Positions 1-8,249 of a stretch of DNA of 56,603 bases are shown in pieces (within the stretch, counting starts at the first letter, position 1; each line of letters opens with the position of its first letter). A program made the position numbers and the translations under genes. Source of the DNA: Bacillus sp. BP-3 (GTDB taxonomy: Bacteria; Bacillota; Bacilli; Bacillales; Bacillaceae_G). Under the pieces are notes generated by a model. The model ran no database searches, was not told where the DNA came from, and was given only the letters and a program-made list of their open reading frames with translations. Location of the stretch: NCBI RefSeq assembly GCF_028401955.1, contig NZ_JAQOTJ010000022.1, forward strand, positions 1 to 56,603, given 5' to 3'.

Positions 1-76
1 CTTCTCAGAATGACAGTTCACTGTTGAACTGTAAGTTCGACAGCGCCTAAGCTTTTCACTTAGGAACGTGTCGCAC
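1..76 (-). mobile_element. Putative 5' end of a group II intron inserted in mtnU
   Basis: Read on the minus strand, the mtnU frame ends abruptly after the DPWG codons and new sequence begins with GTGCGAC, matching the bacterial group II intron 5' consensus GUGYG. The next 70 bases fold into nested hairpins: CGACA pairs with TGTCG around a CCTAAG/CTTAGG stem, followed by a separate ACAGTTC/GAACTGT stem. This is the compact folding expected of domain I of such an intron. The rest of the element, including any reverse transcriptase gene and domain V, lies outside the window. An IS end or other insertion remains possible. Confidence 0.55.
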
Positions 77-731
77 CTCCCCAAGGATCAATAATAAGAG
101 AATGTCCTGCAAAAACATTATTAGAATCACTCCCAGCACGATTGCAAGCCACAACATAACATTGATTTTCAATCGCCCTTGCTTGAAGCAATACTCGCCA
201 ATGCGCTAAACGAACAAGCGGCCACTCCGCTACAACAAATAACACGGTTGCCCCATGCGCAGTATGAACGCGCACCCACTCTGGAAAACGAATATCATAG
301 CAAATTGTTCCTGCACATGGTATACCCTCCAATAGAAAATGCCCCGTTTCATTTCCAGCAATCAAATATTTATGCTCATCCATCAGCTGAAATAAGTGCA
401 CTTTACTATATTCGGCCACAATGTTTCCGGTTCGATCACTAATATACATCGTATTTGTAACACCATTCTCTGTCTGCTTTGCGATCGAACCCCCAACAAT
501 ATTTATACCATTTTGCTTACTCCACTTTGCTAATAACCATTTCGTATAATTGCCATCTTGATCAGCAATATCAGGAAGACGCTCTAAATCATAACCTGTT
601 GCCCATAACTCTGGTAATACAATAACATCTGGATTTTCCTTCATCGCTTCGTTTATTTTTGTTTCAGCATGTTCTATATTTTTTGCAACATCACCAAAAC
701 TGATATTCATTTGTACACAAGCAATTTTCAT
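60..731 (-). pseudogene. mtnU: MtnU carbon-nitrogen hydrolase, C-terminus interrupted
   Basis: Nitrilase-superfamily amidohydrolase of the methionine salvage cluster (YkrU/MtnU), probably hydrolysing 2-oxo-4-methylthiobutyramide-type amides. The catalytic triad is visible as Glu41 (LPELW), Lys110 (EYSKVHLF) and Cys144 (GTICYDIRFPE). The family protein is about 259 residues. Here the homologous part stops near residue 218 after DPWG and is followed by a few non-homologous codons (GATRS) and a stop, because foreign sequence begins there. About 40 residues are missing from this exon. It diverges from mtnE. If the insertion is a self-splicing intron the gene may still be functional; otherwise it is truncated. 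Confidence 0.8.
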
Positions 732-834
732 TACGCTCTTCCTTCTTCCTTTTTATTTTTTTCTTTACAAAAAGTTGGAAAGATTATATCATTTGTCACT
801 ATAATTGCAACAACTTTCAAAAGAGGTGGAAAGT

Positions 835-2025
835 ATGAAATATTTTCAACATTCTGAGATATTAACATCATTACCAACACAATTTTTTGCTTCTCTTGTC
901 GCCAAAGTAAATAGAGTAATGCAGGCTGGTCATGATGTTATTAACTTAGGACAAGGAAATCCAGATCAACCAACACCAGCACACATCGTATCAGCATTAC
1001 AACGTGCAGCAGAACACCCGATTCATCATAAATATCCTCCATTTCGAGGACATGAAAGTTTAAAAGAGGCTGTCGCTACATTTTATGAGCGTGAATACGG
1101 TGTACAATTAAACCCGAAAACAGAAGTAGCTATTCTATTTGGCGGGAAAGCTGGCTTAGTTGAATTACCACTTTGTTTTACGAATCCAAATGATACAATC
1201 CTTGTTCCTGATCCAGGTTATCCAGACTATTTATCAGGGATATCCTTAGCAAAGGCAAAGATTGCTACAATGCCACTACTAGCAGAAAATAAATTTTTAC
1301 CTGATTATACAAAGATTAATATACAAACTGCCGATGCAGCAAAATTAATGTTTTTAAACTATCCAAACAATCCAACCGGAGCCGTTGCAACAACAAAATT
1401 CTTTGAGGAAACTGTATCGTTTGCAAACAAACATGACATTTTAGTCTGCCATGATTTCGCGTATGGCGCCATCGGTTTTGATACTAAAAAGCCGATGAGT
1501 TTCTTACAAATCGATGGGGCAAAAAATATTGGTATTGAAATTTATACGTTATCAAAAACATATAATATGGCAGGATGGCGCATCGCGTTTGCCGTTGGGA
1601 ATGAAAGTGTTATTGAAACGATTAACTTATTACAAGATCATATGTATGTTAGTATTTTTGGTGCTGTACAAGAAGCTGCTCGCGAAGCATTATTAAGCCC
1701 GCAAACTTGTGTCGATGAACTCGTAGAGTGCTATGAATCTCGAAAAAATGCTTTTATTACTGCTTGTCGTTCTATCGGCTGGAATGTCACTTCACCGAAA
1801 GGTTCTTTCTTTGCCTGGCTCCCCGTTCCAGATGGGTATACGTCAGAGGAATTTGCTGATGTACTATTAAAACAAGCGCACGTTGCTGTCGCCCCAGGCA
1901 TCGGCTTCGGAAAACACGGGGAAGGTTATATTCGCGTCGGTTTATTACATTCAGAGGAGCGCCTTCAAGAAGCAGTTCATAGAATTGCTAAATTAAAAAT
2001 TTTCAAAAAATCATTGACAACGTAA
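835..2025 (+). CDS. mtnE: PLP-dependent aminotransferase of methionine salvage (MtnE/MtnV)
   Basis: Class I/II fold-type I aminotransferase of 396 residues, converting 2-keto-4-methylthiobutyrate to methionine in the last salvage step. The PLP lysine is Lys241 in TLSKTYNMAGWR, and Asp207 (CHDFAYG) contacts the pyridine nitrogen. NYPNNPTG near residue 175 is the family substrate/cofactor loop. ATG at 835 is chosen because AGAGGTGG lies 5-12 bases upstream; an upstream TTG has no ribosome binding site. A TATAAT at 800-805 is a possible -10. No terminator separates it from the S-box downstream, so it may read into it, but no S-box precedes mtnE itself. Cytoplasmic. Confidence 0.92.
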   Translation: MKYFQHSEILTSLPTQFFASLVAKVNRVMQAGHDVINLGQGNPDQPTPAHIVSALQRAAEHPIHHKYPPFRGHESLKEAVATFYEREYGVQLNPKTEVAILFGGKAGLVELPLCFTNPNDTILVPDPGYPDYLSGISLAKAKIATMPLLAENKFLPDYTKINIQTADAAKLMFLNYPNNPTGAVATTKFFEETVSFANKHDILVCHDFAYGAIGFDTKKPMSFLQIDGAKNIGIEIYTLSKTYNMAGWRIAFAVGNESVIETINLLQDHMYVSIFGAVQEAAREALLSPQTCVDELVECYESRKNAFITACRSIGWNVTSPKGSFFAWLPVPDGYTSEEFADVLLKQAHVAVAPGIGFGKHGEGYIRVGLLHSEERLQEAVHRIAKLKIFKKSLTT

Positions 2026-2078
2026 AAATTCTCTGTCAAAATTCAGTTATTGAAATTTCTAAACATTTCCAAATACTT

Positions 2079-2181
2079 CTTATCAAGAGCTGGTGGAGGG
2101 ACGAGCCCGATGAAACCCGGCAACCGATCTACTTTATGTAGGCACGGTGCTAATTCTCGCAGCGTTACGCTGACAGATAAG
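2079..2181 (+). promoter_or_regulatory. SAM-I (S-box) riboswitch aptamer
   Basis: The closing stem P1 is CTTATC (2079-2084) with GATAAG (2176-2181). Between them are the conserved S-box blocks: AGAG, the GGGACGAGCCC-GATGAAACCCGGCAACC region and GGTGCTAATTC. It is followed by a rho-independent terminator at 2198-2227 and by mtnW, the usual arrangement for transcription termination when SAM is plentiful. Known S-box biology supports control of mtnWXBD. Confidence 0.97.
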
Positions 2182-2197
2182 GAGCTGGTTGTAAAAA

Positions 2198-2227
2198 AAC
2201 CTCTCCTTAGCTGAGAGGTTTTTTTTA
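2198..2227 (+). terminator. S-box expression-platform terminator
   Basis: Perfect stem AACCTCTC / GAGAGGTT with a seven-base loop and an eight-T tail, 16 bases after the S-box aptamer. In the low-SAM state the leader region before it would form the antiterminator. Confidence 0.93.
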
Positions 2228-2248
2228 TTCAACTAGGAGGTTATGAAA

Positions 2249-3493
2249 ATGAGCGGAATAACAGCAACTTACTTCATTCACGATGATTCTCATAATTTAA
2301 TCAAAAAAGCAGAGCAAATTGCTCTCGGTTTAACAGTTGGTTCGTGGACACACTTACCCCATTTGCTACAAGAACAATTAAAACAACATAAAGGTTCAGT
2401 CGTTAGCGTAGAAAAATTAGAAGATGATGAAAAAACAAACATATATCTTGATAAAAAAGTAGCACGTGGACTGATTAAAATTCACTATCCAGCTGCTAAC
2501 TTCACAACCGACTTACCAGCCATTTTTACAACTGTTTTCGGGAAATTATCCTTGGACGGAGAAATTAAATTAATTGATTTAACATTTTCTGATGAAATCA
2601 AAAGGAGCTTCCCTGGTCCTAAATTTGGCATCGATGAAATACGAAACAATTTAAATGTTCACAATCGACCTCTTCTCATGAGTATTTTCAAAGGAATGAT
2701 CGGCCGGAATATCGGTTATTTAAAAACACAGCTTCGCGATCAAGCAAGCGGCGGTGTTGACATTGTAAAAGATGATGAAATTTTATTTGATAATCCGTTA
2801 ACACCACTGTCAGAACGGATTCACGCCGGAAAAGAAGTATTACAATCTGTTTATGAAACATATGGTCATAAAACGTTATATGCTGTTAATCTTTCAGGAC
2901 GGACTTATGATTTAAAAGAAAAGGCAAAACAAGCCGTTGCTGCTGGAGCTGATCTATTACTTTTCAACGTATTTGCATATGGACTTGATGTGTTGCAAGC
3001 TTTAGCGGAAGACAATGATATTTCTATCCCAATTATGGCACATCCAGCAGTAAGCGGAACTTACATAGCATCTAAATTATACGGATTTTCTCCATCTTTA
3101 TTACTTGGCAAGCTTCTTCGCTATGCTGGTGCAGATCTCTCATTGTTTCCATCACCATATGGAAATGTCGCTTTACAACAAGAAGAAGCACTTTATTTAG
3201 CTAAAGCACTTACAGATGAAAACGAACCCTTTAAGCGTAGCTTTCCTGTTCCATCTGCTGGCATTCATCCAGGACTTGTTCCACTTCTCATTCGTGACTT
3301 CGGTGAGCAATGTGTCATTAATGCTGGCGGCGGTATTCACGGCCACCCATCCGGCGCACAGGGGGGCGGAAAAGCATTTCGAGCTGCTATCGATGCAGCA
3401 TTAACAAACACGCCGCTTCATAAGAGTGATGACTCTTATTTACAAGCTGCCTTGCGCCTATGGGGCAATCCAGCTAAAGAGGTAAAACCATGA
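2249..3493 (+). CDS. mtnW: 2,3-diketo-5-methylthiopentyl-1-phosphate enolase (RuBisCO-like protein)
   Basis: Form IV RuBisCO-like enolase of 414 residues that tautomerises 2,3-diketo-5-methylthiopentyl-1-phosphate. The carbamylated lysine and metal ligands are visible as Lys174, Asp176 and Glu177 in [10 protein letters not shown]; the KGMIGRN and AHPAVSG motifs and the C-terminal [14 protein letters not shown] phosphate loop are present. ATG at 2249 is preferred over ATG 2243 because AGGAGG (2235-2240) is 8 bases from the former and only 2 from the latter. It is the first gene of mtnW-X-B-D; its stop overlaps the mtnX start by 4 bases. Controlled by the S-box. Confidence 0.95.
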   Translation: MSGITATYFIHDDSHNLIKKAEQIALGLTVGSWTHLPHLLQEQLKQHKGSVVSVEKLEDDEKTNIYLDKKVARGLIKIHYPAANFTTDLPAIFTTVFGKLSLDGEIKLIDLTFSDEIKRSFPGPKFGIDEIRNNLNVHNRPLLMSIFKGMIGRNIGYLKTQLRDQASGGVDIVKDDEILFDNPLTPLSERIHAGKEVLQSVYETYGHKTLYAVNLSGRTYDLKEKAKQAVAAGADLLLFNVFAYGLDVLQALAEDNDISIPIMAHPAVSGTYIASKLYGFSPSLLLGKLLRYAGADLSLFPSPYGNVALQQEEALYLAKALTDENEPFKRSFPVPSAGIHPGLVPLLIRDFGEQCVINAGGGIHGHPSGAQGGGKAFRAAIDAALTNTPLHKSDDSYLQAALRLWGNPAKEVKP

Positions 3494-4149
3494 GAATTCA
3501 AATTTTTTGTGATTTCGATGGCACAATTACAAATAACGATAATATTGTTTCCATTATGCAACAATTTGCTCCACCAGAGGCCGAAACTATTAAACAACAA
3601 ATTTTATCGCAAGAACTTTCTATTCAAGAAGGTGTAGGAAAACTTTTTTCTCTATTACCTTCAAGTTTACAGGCTAAAATTACAACTTTTATAAAAGAAA
3701 CCGCAGGCATTCGTACTGGCTTTACAGAATTTGTACATTATTTACAAAAAAATAATATCTCACTTTATATCATATCAGGGGGAATGGACTTTTTTGTTTA
3801 TCCTCTTCTCGAAGGACTTGTTGATTTTGACAACATTTACTGTAATACAACTGATTTTTCCAATGACACAATTCAAGTAAATTGGCCGCATTCGTGCGAT
3901 GAACATTGTGAAAATAAATGTGGTCTCTGTAAATCAACGCTTATTCGTAATTTAAGCTCACAAAGCGATTTTAAAATTGTAATTGGTGATTCTATTACAG
4001 ATTTTCAAGCAGCAAAACTTGCTGACAAAGTATTTGCTCGTGACTTTTTGATTACTAAATGTATAGAACACCATATTCCTTATATACCATTTGAAACATT
4101 TCATAATATACAAAACGAAGTAGAAAAATTGTTAGGGGTGATAAAGTGA
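3490..4149 (+). CDS. mtnX: 2-hydroxy-3-keto-5-methylthiopentenyl-1-phosphate phosphatase
   Basis: HAD-superfamily phosphatase of 219 residues that dephosphorylates the product of MtnW to give the acireductone precursor. Motif I DFDGT (nucleophile Asp8) is at the N-terminus, SGGMDFF is motif II, and [10 protein letters not shown] is the C-terminal metal-binding motif. A cysteine-rich insert ([12 protein letters not shown]) is seen near residues 137-148 in the cap region. The ATG overlaps the mtnW stop (ATGA), consistent with translational coupling. Its own stop overlaps the GTG start of mtnB. Confidence 0.93.
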   Translation: MRIQIFCDFDGTITNNDNIVSIMQQFAPPEAETIKQQILSQELSIQEGVGKLFSLLPSSLQAKITTFIKETAGIRTGFTEFVHYLQKNNISLYIISGGMDFFVYPLLEGLVDFDNIYCNTTDFSNDTIQVNWPHSCDEHCENKCGLCKSTLIRNLSSQSDFKIVIGDSITDFQAAKLADKVFARDFLITKCIEHHIPYIPFETFHNIQNEVEKLLGVIK

Positions 4150-4784
4150 GGCAGCTCCTTCGTCAGTGGCAAGAACTGAGTGAACTGAAAAAAGAATTAA
4201 CTGACCGAAATTGGTTTCCAGCAACAAGCGGTAACATTTCAATAAAAGTGAGTGATAATCCTCTTACCTTTCTCGTTACAGCAAGTGGAAGAGATAAAAC
4301 AAAAACAACACCGGATGACTTTTTGTTAGTTGATCAACACGGCAATCCTGTTTTAGAAACTAATTTACGCCCTTCTGCCGAAACACTGCTGCACACTCAC
4401 ATTTATAACCTGACAAATGCTGCATGTGTCTTACACATTCATACGACTGATAATAATGTCATTACGAACGTATACGATCAAGAAGTTGTACTCTGCAATC
4501 AAGAAATTATTAAAGCGCTCAACATTTGGGAAGAAGGAGCTTCTATTCGAATTCCAATTATCGAAAATTATGCACATATTCCAACTTTAGGTGAGCAATT
4601 CCGTAAGCATATTCATGAAGATGCAGGTGCTGTTTTAATTCGTAATCACGGTATTACCGTTTGGGGAAAAGATGGGTTTGATACAAAAAAAAGATTAGAA
4701 GCATACGAGTTTCTATTCCAGTTCCACATTAAACTTTTATCAATTAAAGGAGGTGTTCAACATGGTGCAAATACGTATTCATGA
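4146..4784 (+). CDS. mtnB: Methylthioribulose-1-phosphate dehydratase
   Basis: Class II aldolase/adducin-family zinc enzyme of 212 residues that dehydrates methylthioribulose-1-phosphate, the substrate-forming step before MtnW. Visible motifs are [11 protein letters not shown] near the N-terminus, the HTH and [10 protein letters not shown] histidine cluster (zinc ligands, around residues 86-98), and [10 protein letters not shown] near residue 160. GTG start at 4146, with TAGGGGTGATAAA just upstream, overlaps the mtnX stop. The 3' end overlaps the mtnD start by 23 bases, so translation is probably coupled along the operon. Confidence 0.93.
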   Translation: MRQLLRQWQELSELKKELTDRNWFPATSGNISIKVSDNPLTFLVTASGRDKTKTTPDDFLLVDQHGNPVLETNLRPSAETLLHTHIYNLTNAACVLHIHTTDNNVITNVYDQEVVLCNQEIIKALNIWEEGASIRIPIIENYAHIPTLGEQFRKHIHEDAGAVLIRNHGITVWGKDGFDTKKRLEAYEFLFQFHIKLLSIKGGVQHGANTYS

Positions 4785-5292
4785 AATGAACACACGTATT
4801 GAAAATACAATAGAAGTGCAGCAGTTCTTACAAAATGAAGGTGTTTTATATGAAAAATGGGATATTACAAAACTTCCTGGTCATTTACTAGAAAACTACG
4901 CATTAACTGATGAAAATAAAAATGAAATTTTAGAAGTGTTTGCGCCAGAAGTTACTGAGATTTCTAAGCGCCGCGGCTATCAAGCGAGCGATGTTATTTC
5001 ACTTTCTAGTGCAACACCTAATCTAGATGAATTGTTAGTAAACTTTAAACAAGAACACCACCATACTGATGATGAAGTCCGATTTATCGTTAGCGGACAT
5101 GGCATTTTTACCATCCAAGGAAAAAATGATCGGTTCTTTGACGTTGAACTTGAACCAGGAGATTTAATTTCGGTTCCTGAAAACACGAGACATTATTTTT
5201 CCCTTCAAAACGATCGTCAAATTGTGGCAATTCGTATTTTTGTAACAACTGAAGGCTGGGTTCCTATTTATCCCACTATTCGTGGACAGTAA
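4762..5292 (+). CDS. mtnD: Acireductone dioxygenase (ARD/FeARD)
   Basis: Cupin-family metal dioxygenase converting acireductone to 2-keto-4-methylthiobutyrate and formate (Fe form), or an off-pathway product (Ni form). Metal ligands lie in [11 protein letters not shown] and in the later ENTRHYF segment; [11 protein letters not shown] is the second cupin motif. ATG 4762 is chosen because AAAGGAGGT lies about 8 bases upstream. The recalled B. cereus-group family ends at ...GWVPIY (about 170 residues); here six extra residues, PTIRGQ, and the stop come from repeat B1. It is the last gene of the operon. Confidence 0.94.
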   Translation: MVQIRIHEMNTRIENTIEVQQFLQNEGVLYEKWDITKLPGHLLENYALTDENKNEILEVFAPEVTEISKRRGYQASDVISLSSATPNLDELLVNFKQEHHHTDDEVRFIVSGHGIFTIQGKNDRFFDVELEPGDLISVPENTRHYFSLQNDRQIVAIRIFVTTEGWVPIYPTIRGQ

Positions 5293-5321
5293 GACCCCCA
5301 CTGATGGAAGTTTCACTTTAT
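5269..5321 (+). repeat. Dispersed repeat family B, copy B1
   Basis: It begins TATCCC-CTATTCGTGG, continues with CAGTAAG and CCCCCACTGATGG, and ends AAGTTTCACTTTAT. The same order of words is found near 23894, 26997, 30343 and (shortened) 48469. This copy starts inside mtnD and provides its last codons and stop. Confidence 0.85.
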
Positions 5322-5334
5322 TAAGGTAGCATGT

Positions 5335-5377
5335 TGAATAAAGAGAATTGGTTTCCCCTTTTCCTTTCCTTTATTCA
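5335..5377 (+). terminator. Weak hairpin after mtnD
   Basis: TGAATAAAG (5335-5343) pairs with CTTTATTCA (5369-5377) across a 25-base pyrimidine-rich loop. There is no T-run directly after it. It is the first structure after mtnD and may help end the mtn transcript. Confidence 0.35.
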
Positions 5378-5405
5378 CTCTACATATATACATCCTCCTT
5401 TGGAC

Positions 5406-5443
5406 AGGTTTATCTCCTTTTATGAGATAAACCTTCTTTTTTG
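5406..5443 (+). terminator. Rho-independent terminator downstream of mtnD
   Basis: AGGTTTATCTC pairs with GAGATAAACCT around a CTTTTAT loop, followed by TCTTTTTTG. It lies 114 bases after the mtnD stop and is the likely end of the mtnWXBD transcript. Confidence 0.85.
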
Positions 5444-5566
5444 TTGAATATTTTTTACAAATTTATGAACATTTTATGAATTTTTTCTGAATATTCTGTT
5501 TAAAATGTGTTATAATACAAATAATAGAAGAAAAGAACGAAATTGTAAAAAGGAGGAAGGGAATAT

Positions 5567-5845
5567 ATGGAGTTAATAATAGCAATTCTTTTTGGTGTCG
5601 TTTGTGGGTCTATACCTGCTGTTGTGGGGGCTATTATGGATGAGTTAGAAATTGGTATGATTGGTTTCGTCGCATCCACTGTAAGCGCTTTATTTTTTAG
5701 TTTATATGGTGCTGTTCCTGTTGGGTTACTGTTTGCATTATATATATTACGTCACGCTCGCACAAAACGATTTACTCGAAACAGAATGGCTGAAGTGATT
5801 CCCTTTCCAATTGAAAAAGTACGCCGAGCAACAAGTCTTTCATAA
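5567..5845 (+). CDS. Small membrane protein of unknown function
   Basis: 92 residues with two hydrophobic stretches (about residues 1-24 and 30-61) separated by a short acidic loop (MDELEIG), and a basic C-terminal tail (RHARTKRFTRNR). This predicts a two-helix inner-membrane protein with a cytoplasmic tail. AGGAGGAAGG is 7 bases before the ATG, and a strong terminator follows immediately, so it is a monocistronic gene. No family is recognised. Confidence 0.7.
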   Translation: MELIIAILFGVVCGSIPAVVGAIMDELEIGMIGFVASTVSALFFSLYGAVPVGLLFALYILRHARTKRFTRNRMAEVIPFPIEKVRRATSLS

Positions 5846-5847
5846 AT

Positions 5848-5877
5848 AAAAAAGTCCTCATATGAGGACTTTTTTAT
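5848..5877. terminator. Bidirectional terminator
   Basis: AAAAAGTCCTCAT / ATGAGGACTTTTT is a perfect palindrome with T-runs on both strands, between the convergent membrane-protein gene (+) and the 110-residue gene (-), whose stop it overlaps. Confidence 0.9.
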
Positions 5878-6206
5878 TTATTCTCTTCTAAAAATTGAAA
5901 TAGCTCTTGTAAATGAAGTGCATCGTCACCGTAGCTAACCGAAACATAAAATTTCCCGTCTACCTCGGCATTCATATATAAATCAATAAGATCACGCTCA
6001 TATTTTAATGCTAAATAAAATTCCATCTCTTCTAGCATTTCTTTCGTTGTTCGAATAACATAACGACCTGTTGCATCTCTGCCATATTCAAATACTGGTT
6101 CAAAGTTATATTTCTTTTTAAACGCAGCTAGTTGTTTGTCATTAATAAAAGTCGTTTCTGAACACTGTACTGTACGAATAATATTATCGAACTTTTCTAA
6201 ACTCAT
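5874..6206 (-). CDS. Conserved hypothetical protein, 110 residues
   Basis: Soluble, acidic protein with no signal peptide or membrane segment. It has an alternating alpha/beta pattern, a central ATGRYVIRTTKEMLEEMEFYL segment in two parts, and a C-terminal leucine-rich helix (LQELFQFLEENK). I cannot assign a family. AAAGGAGTGATTGA precedes the ATG. Its start lies only 4 bases after the stop of the upstream dehydrogenase pseudogene, so the two were probably co-transcribed. Confidence 0.65.
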   Translation of the reverse strand: MSLEKFDNIIRTVQCSETTFINDKQLAAFKKKYNFEPVFEYGRDATGRYVIRTTKEMLEEMEFYLALKYERDLIDLYMNAEVDGKFYVSVSYGDDALHLQELFQFLEENK

Positions 6207-6210
6207 TCAA

Positions 6211-7021
6211 TCACTCCTTTATGTACTGTTTATATAATGCTTGTGTTCCGCTATTTTCTTCACCATCTTGTATCAATTGCTCATATAATTCTCTCGTAAG
6301 AGTTAAGCCAGGTGCAGATAATCCAAGTTGCTCTGCTTCTGCTAAAGCAATGTTCATATCTTTCATAAAATGTTTCACGTAAAACCCTGGTTCAAAATCG
6401 CCTTGTAACATACGAGGTGCTAAATTACTTAATGACCAGCTGCCTGCTGCACCAGTAGAAATACTTTGTAACACTTTTTCTGGATCTAATCCTGCCTTTT
6501 TAGCATAAGCAAGTGCTTCACATACACCAAGCATATTAGATGCAATCGCAATTTGATTGCACATTTTTGTATGCTGACCACTGCCTGCTTTTCCTTGCAG
6601 CATAATATTCTTACCTAACAGTTCAAATAATGGCAGACATGCTTTATATGCTTCTTCGTCTCCACCAACCATGATTGCAAGACGCCCTTCTTTTGCTCCA
6701 ATATCTCCGCCCGATACAGGAGCATCTAATACATAAATCCCTTTACTCTTTCCTTCTTCGTAAATACGTTTCGCCAAAGTATACTTCCTCTACATCATGC
6801 GGATACCCGACCATAGTCATCACGACATCTACTGTTCTTGCAATTTCCTTTGGAGAATCACACCACTGTGCACCTTCTTCAATTAAATCTGCAGTTTTTT
6901 CTTTTGTACGATTATATACATGCACCGTATAGCCTGCCTTTAGTAAATGACGCACCATACTTTTCCCCATAACACCGGTACCAACAAAACCAATAGAAGC
7001 TGGTGGTAATAACTGCTTCAT
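6211..7021 (-). pseudogene. ykwC: 3-hydroxyisobutyrate dehydrogenase-family oxidoreductase (YkwC-like), internally deleted
   Basis: Two frames together make one beta-hydroxyacid dehydrogenase. The N-terminal part (7021 to about 6776) carries the Rossmann motif GFVGTGVMGKSM and runs to VEEVYFG. The rest (from about 6778) resumes at AKRIYEEG and carries the substrate motif DAPVSGGDIGA and the catalytic-lysine segment GSGQHTKMCNQ. Compared with B. subtilis YkwC, about 24 residues between YFG and AK are missing and the frame changes at the junction. TTGGC at the junction is a plausible microhomology for a deletion of about 70 bases. All other conserved parts remain, so the damage looks recent. 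The start ATG overlaps the stop of the upstream serine hydrolase (ATGA). Confidence 0.88.
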
Positions 7022-8151
7022 TTTTTCATCTCCTCTTTTTCTAACAAATCACTCACAAGTTTGCGAAATTCAGTATTAAAATCATCATTAATTCCATTTT
7101 GCACATTTGAAAATACAGTGACAAATAGTTTTTTATCCCAATTAAAGTTATTAAATGTATTCCATCCTGAAAGTACACCATGATTGTGATAATAATCTGG
7201 ATATATATATAAGCTAAATGCGTATTTTCTGTCTGCGGGTGGTGTTAACATTAATTTTAAACTTTCAGGTGAAATAAGCTTACTTGTCATAATTGCTTCG
7301 TCTAACTTTTTCATATCATTCACCGTTGTATACATCTCACCGCATCCATATAACCAATTCATGATTAATTTCGGAGCTAATACAAGTTCATTCTCTTTCT
7401 TTTTATATCCTTTTGAAAAATTCGCATCGCCTTCCGGTGTCTCTCCCATGCCAGACTCTGTCATTCCGGCTGGAATAAAGATATGCTCTTTAACGTATTG
7501 TGCTATAGATTGTCCCGTAATTTTTTCTACAATATAAGCTAGCAACATATAATTATAATCTGTATATAACCAGCCATGTCCCGGTTGAAAAGCAGTTGGT
7601 TGTTGTCCAAGCCACGTTACTAAATTAAGTCGGGATGCCGCATTAACTTTCCCTTTCCCGTGTTCAGGAAGTCCCGATGTATGCGTTAATAAATGATATA
7701 ATGTAATATTTTTATTAGCAGGAAAAGACGGAATATACGTATGTACATTTTCCTGTATATTTAACTTCCCTTGTTCTTGTAACTGTAAAATTGATACAGA
7801 AACGGCCATTTTTGTAATAGAACCAATTCGATATTTTGTTTGTGGTGTATTTTCAATTTGTTTTTGTATATCCGCATAGCCATACCCTTTATTTAATATT
7901 GTACGACCTTGATAGGAAACAAGGACTGATCCATTAAATTGTTTATCTTTTAGATACTGATCCAGGTTTTGGGTAACAGCAGTATAATCAATTTCTTTCT
8001 CTTTTTCTTTTTCTTTTTCTTTCGTTGTATTAGCAGGGACAGCAGTTTTTATTGATTGCGCTTCTTTTTTAGCAGGTACTTTAAAAAAGAAATAGCTTCC
8101 TACTAATAAAACAGAAAGTAAAAAAATAATTGTACTCCATAACGTCTTCAT
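7018..8151 (-). CDS. Membrane-anchored serine hydrolase, beta-lactamase/PBP class C family
   Basis: 377 residues. Residues 5-24 form a membrane anchor, followed by an extracytoplasmic linker with a KEKEKEKEKE tract (about 44-53). The penicillin-binding-like domain shows the nucleophile motif SITK (Ser111-Lys114), Y-T-D (196-198) in the position of the usual Y-x-N, and HGVLSG (from 324) in the position of the third motif. Likely a DD-peptidase, esterase or beta-lactamase-like enzyme acting on the envelope; substrate unknown. GGAGG is 10 bases before the ATG. It overlaps the ykwC-like pseudogene by 4 bases, so they form one transcript. Confidence 0.85.
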   Translation of the reverse strand: MKTLWSTIIFLLSVLLVGSYFFFKVPAKKEAQSIKTAVPANTTKEKEKEKEKEIDYTAVTQNLDQYLKDKQFNGSVLVSYQGRTILNKGYGYADIQKQIENTPQTKYRIGSITKMAVSVSILQLQEQGKLNIQENVHTYIPSFPANKNITLYHLLTHTSGLPEHGKGKVNAASRLNLVTWLGQQPTAFQPGHGWLYTDYNYMLLAYIVEKITGQSIAQYVKEHIFIPAGMTESGMGETPEGDANFSKGYKKKENELVLAPKLIMNWLYGCGEMYTTVNDMKKLDEAIMTSKLISPESLKLMLTPPADRKYAFSLYIYPDYYHNHGVLSGWNTFNNFNWDKKLFVTVFSNVQNGINDDFNTEFRKLVSDLLEKEEMKK

Positions 8152-8210
8152 TTCTAAAAATCCTCCATCGCAGCTTAAATATTTACTCCCCCCTCTTCAC
8201 CATTATCCGT

Positions 8211-8243
8211 TAATAAAAAAAAATCGCAACAATTTGTTGCGAA
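8211..8243 (-). terminator. Terminator downstream of the GGDEF gene
   Basis: CGCAACA / TGTTGCG with a three-base loop and, on the minus strand, a run of nine Ts. It lies 7-9 bases after the GGDEF stop codon. Confidence 0.88.
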
Positions 8244-8249
8244 AAAACA

